Assembly: GCA_036260375.1 (NCBI GenBank)
Contig: DASZZZ010000018.1
Location: 1-64,000 of the forward strand
Reading direction: 5' to 3'
DNA length: 64,000 bases
Source of the DNA: DASZZZ01 sp036260375
GTDB lineage: Bacteria > Actinomycetota > CADDZG01 > WHSQ01
Positions 57,844 to 64,000 of this stretch are shown here, in pieces. A program made the translations under genes and the position numbers. The stretch's first letter is position 1, and every line of letters starts with the position of its first letter. A model generated the notes under the pieces. That model had not been told where the DNA came from, made no database searches, and saw only the letters and a program-made list of their open reading frames with translations.

Positions 57844-58536
57844 GTGGAGTCCCATGTGGCACGGGTCGTCGGGGACCCGCCGCGACTGACGGACGAGGAC
57901 CTGGAGCGTCTCGACCGGGAGCTCGAGACGGCCGACGCGGTCGACGTCGTGCGGTGGGCGGTGCGCACGTTCGGCCGCCGTCTGTCGCTGGCCGCGTCGA
58001 TGCAGGACGCGGTGCTGATCGACATCGCGACGCGCGTCGACCCGGCGATCGACGTCGTCTTCATCGACACCGGCTACCACTTCCCGGAGACGCTCGGGAC
58101 GCTCGAGGCGGTGCGCCGTCACTACGGCATCGAGCCGCGCGTGCTGCAGGTCCCGCGCAGCGATCCTCCTCTGTGGAAGACCGACCCCGTCAACTGCTGC
58201 TCGGCGGCGAAGGTCCAACAGCTCGAGCGCGCGCTGCAGGGCCGGCTGGCGTGGATGAGCGGCCTTCGGCGCGCCGACTCCGCCGCGCGCGCCACCGCCC
58301 CCATCGTCGCGCGCGACCGCCGCGGGCTCGTGAAGGTGAACCCGCTCGCTACGTGGACGGACCTCCAGGTCGCCGACTACATCGTGCGCTGGAACGTCCC
58401 CTACAACCCACTGCTCGACCGCGGCTACCTGTCGATCGGCTGCGCGCCGTGCACGAGGCCGGTGCGCGACGGCGAGCACAAGCGTTCGGGCCGGTGGCCG
58501 GGGATCGGCAAGACCGAGTGTGGGCTCCATCTCTAG
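57844..58536 (+). CDS. cysH: APS-reductase-type CysH (sulfite-forming)
   Basis: A 230-residue adenylyl/phosphoadenylyl-sulfate reductase. Seen: LSLAASMQDAVLIDIATRVDPAIDVVFIDTGYHFPETL (P-loop-like), the cysteine pairs NCCSAAKV and GCAPCTRPV that ligate a [4Fe-4S] cluster in APS reductases, RADSAARATAPIV, and the catalytic-Cys tail KTECGLH. It reduces activated sulfate to sulfite. No sulfite reductase or ATP-sulfurylase gene is alongside, which fits sulfite being passed to the ComA-like enzyme. GTG set by GGGAGGGGGG. Confidence 0.92.
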   Translation: MESHVARVVGDPPRLTDEDLERLDRELETADAVDVVRWAVRTFGRRLSLAASMQDAVLIDIATRVDPAIDVVFIDTGYHFPETLGTLEAVRRHYGIEPRVLQVPRSDPPLWKTDPVNCCSAAKVQQLERALQGRLAWMSGLRRADSAARATAPIVARDRRGLVKVNPLATWTDLQVADYIVRWNVPYNPLLDRGYLSIGCAPCTRPVRDGEHKRSGRWPGIGKTECGLHL

Positions 58537-58575
58537 GGGCGCGTGAGGGGCGCCCGCGACGCACGGAGGGGTGAC

Positions 58576-58854
58576 ATGGGCGACTGGGTGAGGTTCGAGA
58601 AGGGGGGCCGCAGCGGCGGCGTCGCGTGGCACGCCCCGGGGTGGATCGAGCTCGACGTCGGAGACCCGCGGGAGCGTCGCTTCCTCGAGCGCTACCTGTG
58701 CAGCGAGGACGCGTTCCTCGCCGGCTCCGTGGCCGAGATGGAGCTCGAGGCGGAGCGCCCCGACTCGTCGCCGGCGGCGCTCGAGAGGGCGCTGTTCAAC
58801 CTGGGCTACAGGGTCCACTACGCCGACGGCTCCGCGCGCGAGCGCGTCTCGTAG
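58576..58854 (+). CDS. hypothetical 92-residue protein in sulfur cluster
   Basis: Not recognised. The protein is acidic with some beta-strand pattern at the start (WVRFEKGGRSGGVAWHAPGWIELDVGDPRERRFLERYL) and a helical end (AALERALFNLGYRVHYADG), a single cysteine near residue 42, and no signal or membrane segment. A GGAGGGG ribosome-binding site precedes the ATG. It sits between cysH and leuA, 30-40 bases from each, so it is part of the same unit. Confidence 0.72.
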   Translation: MGDWVRFEKGGRSGGVAWHAPGWIELDVGDPRERRFLERYLCSEDAFLAGSVAEMELEAERPDSSPAALERALFNLGYRVHYADGSARERVS

Positions 58855-58886
58855 CGCGCGCGGAGCGATCAACGGAGGAGGCAGGG

Positions 58887-60476
58887 GTGACCGAGGGGAC
58901 GGGACGGGTCAAGGTCTTCGACACGACGCTGCGCGACGGCGAGCAGTCGGCGGGCGTGTCGCTGACCCTCAAGGAGAAGGTCGAGATCGCGCAGCAGCTG
59001 GCGCGCCTCGCGGTCGACGTCATCGAGGCGGGCTTCCCGATCGCGTCGGAGGGCGAGACCGCCGCGGTCAAGGCGATCGCGCAGCACGTCAGGGGGCCGG
59101 TGATCGCGGCGCTCGCGCGCGCCAACGACGGCGACGTGGACCGCGCCGCGTCGGCGATCGGACCCGCCGACAGGCCGCGGATCCACACGTTCATCGCGAC
59201 GAGCCCGCTGCACATGAAGGTCAAGCTCCGCATGACGCCCGACGAGGTCGTCGCGGCCGCGGTGCGGGCGGTCGAGCGGGCGCGTCGCCACGTCGACGAC
59301 GTCGAGTTCTCGTGCGAGGACGCGACGCGCTCCGATCCGGAGTTCCTCGTGCGCGTGTTCGGCGCCGCCGCGCGCGCCGGCGCGTCGACGCTGAACGTCC
59401 CGGACACGGTCGGCTACGCGCTGCCGGACGAGTACGGCGAGCTAATGGCGTACCTCGTGCGCGAGGTCGACGCCGACGTGACGTGGAGCACGCACACGCA
59501 CAACGACCTCGGGCTCGCGGTGGCGAACGCCCTCGCCGGCGTCGGCGCCGGCGCGCGCCAGGTCGAGGTCGCCGTCAACGGCATCGGCGAGCGCGCCGGC
59601 AACTGCTCGCTGGAGGAGGTCGTGATGGCGCTGCGGACGCGCCGCGCGCGAACGGGCACCGACACCGGCGTGCAGGCGCGAGAGATAGCGCGCGCGTCGC
59701 GGCTCGTGTCGATGCGGACGGGCTACCCCGTCCCGCCGAACAAGGCCGTCGTCGGGGCGAACGCGTTCGCGCACGAGTCGGGCATCCACCAGCACGGCGT
59801 CATGGTCGAGCGCACGACCTACGAGATCATGGACCCGTGCGAGGTGGGTCTCGAGGGCTCGCGCCTCGTGCTCGGCAAGCACTCCGGTCGGCACGCGTTC
59901 GTGCGCGCCGTCGAGGACCTCGGGTTTCGGCTCGACCCCGACGAGGCGTCGAAGGCGTTCACGCGTTTCAAGGCGGTGGCCGACCGCAAGATCCGGATCA
60001 CCGACGTCGAGCTCGAGGCCATCGTCGCCAACGAGATCTCGGGCGACGCCGACGTCTACGAGCTCGTCGCGCTCCACGCCGCGGGCGGCACGCACCTCGG
60101 CCCCACCGCCACGGTCCGGCTCAGGCGCAACGGCAGCGTCGTCGACCACACGGCGACGGGCAGCGGCATGATCGACGCCGCGTGCCGGGCGATCCAGCAG
60201 GCGACCGGCCTCGAGGCAAGGCTCGAGTCGTTCAACGTCTCGAGCGTGGCGCAGAGCATCGACTCGCTCGGCGACGTCACCGTGCTGCTGTCGACCGACG
60301 GTGACTCCGGCCCCCCGCGGCGCGCGACCGGCCACGGCGTGTCGACCGACGTCGTCGAGGCCTCGGCGCGCGCGTACCTGTCCGCGGTCAACCGCCTGCT
60401 GCGTCTGAAGGAGAGGACCGCGCGGCGCGGATCGCCGGCGCCCGCGCGGGACCTCGTGGAGACCGAGGCGACGTAG
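58887..60476 (+). CDS. LeuA-type 2-alkylmalate synthase
   Basis: A 529-residue isopropylmalate/homocitrate synthase family enzyme, full length with the C-terminal LeuA regulatory domain. Seen: VFDTTLRDGEQSAGVSLTLKEKVEIA (catalytic Arg and metal Asp), FIATSPLHMKVKLR, EFSCEDATRSDPEFL, TLNVPDTVGYALPDE, WSTHTHNDLGLAVANALAG (metal HxH), EVAVNGIGERAGNCSLEEVVMALRTR, and HESGIHQHGVM. It joins acetyl-CoA to a 2-oxoacid; whether that is 2-oxoisovalerate (leucine) or a sulfur-containing oxoacid is undetermined. GTG with GGAGGAGG. A strong terminator follows. Confidence 0.88.
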   Translation: MTEGTGRVKVFDTTLRDGEQSAGVSLTLKEKVEIAQQLARLAVDVIEAGFPIASEGETAAVKAIAQHVRGPVIAALARANDGDVDRAASAIGPADRPRIHTFIATSPLHMKVKLRMTPDEVVAAAVRAVERARRHVDDVEFSCEDATRSDPEFLVRVFGAAARAGASTLNVPDTVGYALPDEYGELMAYLVREVDADVTWSTHTHNDLGLAVANALAGVGAGARQVEVAVNGIGERAGNCSLEEVVMALRTRRARTGTDTGVQAREIARASRLVSMRTGYPVPPNKAVVGANAFAHESGIHQHGVMVERTTYEIMDPCEVGLEGSRLVLGKHSGRHAFVRAVEDLGFRLDPDEASKAFTRFKAVADRKIRITDVELEAIVANEISGDADVYELVALHAAGGTHLGPTATVRLRRNGSVVDHTATGSGMIDAACRAIQQATGLEARLESFNVSSVAQSIDSLGDVTVLLSTDGDSGPPRRATGHGVSTDVVEASARAYLSAVNRLLRLKERTARRGSPAPARDLVETEAT

Positions 60477-60491
60477 ACCTCGGGCTCGGGG

Positions 60492-60522
60492 GCCGGGGGG
60501 CGCGCCAAGAGCGTCCCCCGGC
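60492..60522 (+). terminator. hairpin terminator ending the sulfur cluster
   Basis: A 12-bp stem (60492-60503 with 60511-60522, one G-U pair) around a seven-base loop, 16 bases after the leuA stop. Confidence 0.8.
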
Positions 60523-60555
60523 TCGCGCGCACGCCGGCCGGCGCGCGGCCGCCGG

Positions 60556-60561
60556 TACGCT
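60556..60561 (+). promoter_or_regulatory. leaderless -10 box of the 60568 gene
   Basis: TACGCT ends six bases before the GTG at 60568; no Shine-Dalgarno sequence is seen. Confidence 0.4.
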
Positions 60562-60567
60562 ACGGCC

Positions 60568-61575
60568 GTGGACGCGTCGCTCGCCGAGCTCATCGAGGCC
60601 GCCGACCTCAACGCGCTCCTGCGGGCCGTCGACGGGCTGTGCGCGGCGCGCGCGTGGGACGACCTCGTCGAGCTCGCCGACCGCTGCGAGGAGGCCGTCG
60701 AGCGCGGCAAGCAGCTGTGGCCGATCGCGGACCACGTCGACTACCGCCTCGCGCTCGAGGCGCCGGGCGAGTACGCCGGTCAGGTGCTCGTGCCGGCCGT
60801 CGGCCGTTTCTCGCACGGCCCCCTGACCGAGGTCGCCGCGTCGACGCACACGTGGGCCGAGCTCGCCGACCACGTCGACTTCCCGCAGGCGGCCGCGTAC
60901 ACGGCGCAGGAGCGTGTGCTGCGGGGCGAGGTGCTCGACGGCGACGAGCGCGCCCACCCCGAGATCGTCGAGCTGCCGCTGCACCTGGAGCCGTGGGAGC
61001 CGACCTACGCGTTGGCGCGCTTCGGCCCCACCTACGTCGAGGTCGCGGAGCCGTGGGACCCGGCCGCGCCCCTCGCGGAGGCCGACGTCGTCGCCGGCGA
61101 GCCGCTCGACGACCCGGACGTCACCGAGGTGCTGGTCGACCTCGTGCAGCCGTGGACGCACGAGTCGAACGGCGCGGCGCGCGCCGTCGTCGTCGAGGGC
61201 GACGCGGTCGCGGCGGCGTCCCACCTGACGTACGGCACGCTGCGCGTCGGCCCGCTGCGCGCCGACGAGGCGCTGCAGCGCATGGCGTGGGCCGCCGCGA
61301 GCGGCGGCGCGCACGGACGGCGCCGCGGCGCCGCGCTCGGCCGCTTCCTCGCGTGGTACGCGGCCGCGGTCCTCGGCGCGCTGCCGTGGCCGTCGGACCC
61401 GGGCGCGCTCGGCGCCGCCGTCGGCGAGCTCCGCTGGTACCGGTGGGACGAGGGCGAGCCCGAGCGCGGCTGGGTCCTGAGGCTCGCGGTCGAGGATCGC
61501 GACCACGGGTGGGCCGCGGCGGTCGCCGCGACCGACCTCGTCGCCGACGACGACGAGGAGTCGGGCGGGCGCTAG
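60568..61575 (+). CDS. conserved hypothetical protein of actinobacterial type
   Basis: A 335-residue soluble protein not assigned by me. The N-terminus is helical (LAELIEAADLNALLRAVDGLCAARAWDDLVELADRCEEAVERG), then LWPIADHVDYRLALEAPGEYAGQVL, AASTHTWAELADHVDFPQAAAYTAQERVLRGEVL, and a C-terminal half with alternating beta-strand and Ala-rich helix (RFLAWYAAAVLGALPWP, LRWYRWDEGEPERGWVLRLAVEDRDHGWAAAV). No known motif. Its stop shares the tetranucleotide CTAG with the convergent UPF0173 gene. Confidence 0.7.
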   Translation: MDASLAELIEAADLNALLRAVDGLCAARAWDDLVELADRCEEAVERGKQLWPIADHVDYRLALEAPGEYAGQVLVPAVGRFSHGPLTEVAASTHTWAELADHVDFPQAAAYTAQERVLRGEVLDGDERAHPEIVELPLHLEPWEPTYALARFGPTYVEVAEPWDPAAPLAEADVVAGEPLDDPDVTEVLVDLVQPWTHESNGAARAVVVEGDAVAAASHLTYGTLRVGPLRADEALQRMAWAAASGGAHGRRRGAALGRFLAWYAAAVLGALPWPSDPGALGAAVGELRWYRWDEGEPERGWVLRLAVEDRDHGWAAAVAATDLVADDDEESGGR

Positions 61576-62288
61576 CCGCCGATCGACCCCCCGGGCTCGA
61601 GCTCGAGGATCTCGAGGCCGTCGACGTCGCGCGTCTCGCGTCGGAACGCGTCCGGCGTGCCGCTCAGGATCGGGAAGGTCCCGTAGTGCATCGGCATGAC
61701 CCACTTCACGCCCAGCAGGCGGACGGCCTCGGCGGCCGAGCGCGGGCCCATCGTGTAGTTGTCGCCGATCGGCAGCAGCGCGAGGTCGGGCGACAACAGC
61801 CGGCCGATGAGCGCCATGTCGGAGAACACCGCGGTGTCGCCCGCGTGGTAGATCGAGAACCCGTCCGCGAGCTCAACGACGAAGCCGGCCGCGGAGCCCC
61901 CGTAGATGATCCCGTCGGGCGTGCTGATCCCCGACGAGTGGGCCGCGTCGGTCATGTGCGCCTTGATGCCGGCGACTTCGACGGTCCCGCCGATGTTCAT
62001 TTCGACGAGGTTCTCGAGCCCCTGCGACTGCAGGTACGCCCGCGTCTCGTTGTTCGAGACGACGGTCGCGCCGGTGGCGCGGGCGATGTCGATGGCGTCG
62101 TCGAAGTGGTCGAAGTGGGGGTGGGTGACGAGGATCGCGTCGAGCGGGCCGACGTCGTTGTCGTCCTTGGCGCACGCGGGGTTCTGTGCGACCCACGGGT
62201 CGATCAGTATGCGCCGTCCTCCCGTCTCCAATAGGAACGTCGCGTGTCCGAGCCACGTCAGCTTCGTGCCGGCGGGCAGCTGCGGCAT
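61572..62288 (-). CDS. UPF0173 metal-dependent hydrolase
   Basis: A 238-residue metallo-beta-lactamase-fold hydrolase. Seen: LTWLGHATFLLETGGRRILIDPWV, VTHPHFDHFDDAID (HxHxDH-type zinc motif), THPHFD in full, FSIYHAGDTAVFSDMALIG with the bridging Asp, LLPIGDNYTMGPRSAAEAVRLL and VMPMHYGTFPIL with the last His. ATG set by AAGGAGGG. Substrate unknown; the family includes lactonase-like members. Confidence 0.9.
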   Translation of the reverse strand: MPQLPAGTKLTWLGHATFLLETGGRRILIDPWVAQNPACAKDDNDVGPLDAILVTHPHFDHFDDAIDIARATGATVVSNNETRAYLQSQGLENLVEMNIGGTVEVAGIKAHMTDAAHSSGISTPDGIIYGGSAAGFVVELADGFSIYHAGDTAVFSDMALIGRLLSPDLALLPIGDNYTMGPRSAAEAVRLLGVKWVMPMHYGTFPILSGTPDAFRRETRDVDGLEILELEPGGSIGG

Positions 62289-62506
62289 CGATCCCTCCTT
62301 CGTCGTCGGTCGGTCGACCGCGACGCTATCCGCGCGCGAGCTGGCGCGCGCGACGGCGGACGCGATCCCCGGAGACCCAGGCCTCTGCACCGTCCGACGA
62401 AGGCCGGCGGCGCGCGTCACGGGACGCGACGACCATGCCGGCGGCGCGCGCGGCCTATCCTTCGCCGTAGACGAACAGGCCTGCCCCCCTAGAGTCGGAG
62501 TCGTCC

Positions 62507-63784
62507 ATGTCGCAACGCGCGCGCGCCCGGTCGGTGCTGCGCGACCCCGCCGTCGCGCGCGCCGTCGCGGCGCGCTTCGTGTCGCGCACCGGCGGCGCCG
62601 CGGCGTTCTTCGTCGGAGTGTGGGGCAAGTCGACGTACGACCTCGACGCGACGCCGGGCCAGCTCGCGCTCGTCATGGCCGCCATGGCGGTGTTCTCGCT
62701 CGCGGGGTCCGCGGCGAGCGGGGTGCTCGTCGACCGCCACGGCCCGCGCCGCGTCGTCATCGCCGGCGAGGTGGTCTTCGTCCCCGCCACGCTGTCGCTC
62801 GCGCTCGCGGGGTCGATGCCGGAGATGACGCTTCTGATGGTCCCCGCGGCGTTCTTCGCCGGCGTCGTGTTCACCGCCGTCGCGGCGTTCCCGCCGTTCC
62901 TGACCGACGACGACGACGCGCTGCATCGGATCAACGCGGCCATGGAGGCGGCCATGAGCCTGTCGTTCGTCGCCGGACCCGCGCTCGGCGCCGTGCTCGT
63001 GCGGTACTGGGGCATCGACTGGGTGTTCGTCCTCGACGCGGTCACGTCGCTGGTCGCGGCCGCGATCGTCCGGTCGATCGCGGTGCGGCGTGTCGCACGA
63101 CGCGACCGAGGAACCGGCTGGCGTGAGCTGCGCGAGGGTTTCCGGTGCGCGTACTCGACGCGCGCGCTGCGTCTGCCGGTCGTGCTCGGAAGCGCGGTGT
63201 GGCTGTGCTTCGGGACGTTCGGCGCGCTCGAGCCGATCTTCTACCGCGAGGTGCTGGGCACGGGGCCGGAGGCGCTCGGGTGGATCAACAGCGTGTTCGG
63301 GCTCGGGCTCATCGCCGGCTCGTTCCTGCTCGACCGCATGCCGCCCGAGCGCGTCAACGCGCGCGTCATGGTGCTCGCCGGATCGCTGTGCGGCGTCGCG
63401 GCGATCCTCTACGCCGGGACCGACGACCTGCGCGTCGTCGTCCTCGGAGTCGTGCTCTGGGGCGTCGACCTCGGGGTCCTGTTCCCGCTCGTGCGCACGC
63501 TCGTGCACGTCAACACGCCGGAGGGCTACGCCGGGCGCGTGACCGGCGCGGCCGAGGTCCACAAGCAGGGCGGCGAGCTCGTGCCGCTCGCGTTCGTCGG
63601 CGCGCTCGCCGGCTCCTTCGGCGTCCAACGCGTGCTGATCGGCTCCGGCGTGCTGCTGATCGCCGTCATGGCGCTCGCGGCGCGCGAGGCCGCCGCCGTC
63701 GACCGCGCCGCGCGCCCGGTCGGCGTCGTCCACCCTCTTCCCGCGGAGGAGCCGCGCAATCCCGCGCCGACGACGCCCGCGTGA
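62507..63784 (+). CDS. MFS transporter
   Basis: A 425-residue major facilitator with about 12 spans. Seen: ARFVSRTGGAAAFFVGVWG at the first helix, GVLVDRHGPRRVVIAGEV in the loop 2-3 motif, MEAAMSLSFVAGPALGAVLVRYWG, and FGALEPIFYREVLGTGPEALGWINSVFGLGLIAG. Resembles EntS-type efflux permeases; substrate unknown. Ends in a basic-acidic tail. Confidence 0.85.
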   Translation: MSQRARARSVLRDPAVARAVAARFVSRTGGAAAFFVGVWGKSTYDLDATPGQLALVMAAMAVFSLAGSAASGVLVDRHGPRRVVIAGEVVFVPATLSLALAGSMPEMTLLMVPAAFFAGVVFTAVAAFPPFLTDDDDALHRINAAMEAAMSLSFVAGPALGAVLVRYWGIDWVFVLDAVTSLVAAAIVRSIAVRRVARRDRGTGWRELREGFRCAYSTRALRLPVVLGSAVWLCFGTFGALEPIFYREVLGTGPEALGWINSVFGLGLIAGSFLLDRMPPERVNARVMVLAGSLCGVAAILYAGTDDLRVVVLGVVLWGVDLGVLFPLVRTLVHVNTPEGYAGRVTGAAEVHKQGGELVPLAFVGALAGSFGVQRVLIGSGVLLIAVMALAAREAAAVDRAARPVGVVHPLPAEEPRNPAPTTPA

Positions 63785-63787
63785 CGG

Positions 63788-64000
63788 CTACAGGCCCGCG
63801 CTCTTGGCGATGATGTGCCGCTGGATCTCGGACGTCCCCTCGACGAGGCGGAAGATGCGCACGAGCCGGTAGATGCGCTCGAACGGAAGGTCGCGCATCC
63901 AGCCCATGCCCCCGTGGATCTGTATGACGCGGTCGACGACGCGGTTGACCATCTCGCTCGCGTAGAGCTTGACGATCGACGATTCCTGCACGACGGGATC
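63788..64000 (-). CDS. acyl-CoA dehydrogenase (3' end only; upstream part outside window)
   Basis: The last 71 codons of an acyl-CoA dehydrogenase: KLYASEMVNRVVDRVIQIHGGMGWMRDLPFERIYRLVRIFRLVEGTSEIQRHIIAKSAGL, with the family motifs QIHGGMGW (FAD contact) and EGTSEIQRHIIA. The start lies beyond the right edge. It converges on the MFS gene, with 3 bases between. Confidence 0.9.
   Translation of the reverse strand, partial: DPVVQESSIVKLYASEMVNRVVDRVIQIHGGMGWMRDLPFERIYRLVRIFRLVEGTSEIQRHIIAKSAGL

Noticed and set aside
58887..60476. Calling the LeuA-type gene simply leuA of leucine synthesis
   Set aside because: Motifs fit the family but do not fix the substrate; the setting beside ComA-like and CysH genes makes another substrate possible, so no symbol is given.
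1..64000. CRISPR arrays, insertion sequences, prophage, tRNA or rRNA genes
   Set aside because: No regularly spaced repeats, transposase or integrase domains, or tRNA/rRNA-like structures were seen on either strand.

Overview
The window is about 70% G+C or higher, strongly G/C-biased at third codon positions, and very compact. Many genes overlap by 4 nt (GTGA or ATGA), GTG starts are common, and several start codons sit exactly where a leaderless transcript would begin. With a MoxR/VWA/XdhC molybdoenzyme-maturation module, a DUF6766 protein, split LigD domains and a LuxR-type regulator, this points to a free-living actinobacterium (Actinomycetota), possibly Acidimicrobiia or Thermoleophilia. 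The lineage is inference. I saw no tRNA, rRNA, CRISPR, prophage or insertion sequence, and no gene-free stretch longer than about 300 bases.

Left part (0-36 kb) is housekeeping and accessory metabolism. It holds separate LigD-type phosphoesterase and polymerase proteins, a zinc alcohol dehydrogenase, an acetyl-CoA synthetase coupled to an aquaporin, and a scattered molybdenum-cofactor set (fdhD, mogA, VWA/MoxR, xdhC, mocA, moaE) without any visible molybdoenzyme. It also holds an ECF sigma factor with a membrane partner, a UDP-sulfoquinovose synthase homologue, an isocitrate/isopropylmalate dehydrogenase, an S55 (SpoIVB-like) secreted protein, an M23 peptidase, GreA and a GMC oxidoreductase.

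Middle part (36.8-48.4 kb) is transport. A plus-strand branched-chain amino-acid-type operon (livJHMGF-like) starts from a clear sigma-70 promoter; its livG carries a one-base frameshift. Facing it is a minus-strand operon of eight overlapping or closely spaced genes: a TsaC/Sua5-like protein, two complete nitrate/sulfonate-type ABC importers and an alpha/beta hydrolase.

Right part (48.6-60.5 kb) is the most interesting. A pseudo-receiver LuxR-type regulator is followed by two divergent transcription units. The minus unit encodes methylthioadenosine phosphorylase and a methionine synthase split into C- and N-terminal halves. The plus unit encodes S-adenosylhomocysteine hydrolase, a SAM methyltransferase, LeuC, LeuD, a phosphosulfolactate-synthase (ComA) homologue, an APS-reductase-type CysH, an orphan 92-residue protein and LeuA, ending in a strong terminator. 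Together these suggest sulfite production and fixation into a C3 sulfonate, a 2-oxoacid chain-extension set, and a dedicated SAM/methionine cycle: a candidate undescribed organosulfur pathway. The alternative, a leucine operon beside sulfur genes, is not excluded.

The right end holds a conserved hypothetical protein, a UPF0173 metallohydrolase, an MFS transporter and the 3' end of an acyl-CoA dehydrogenase.
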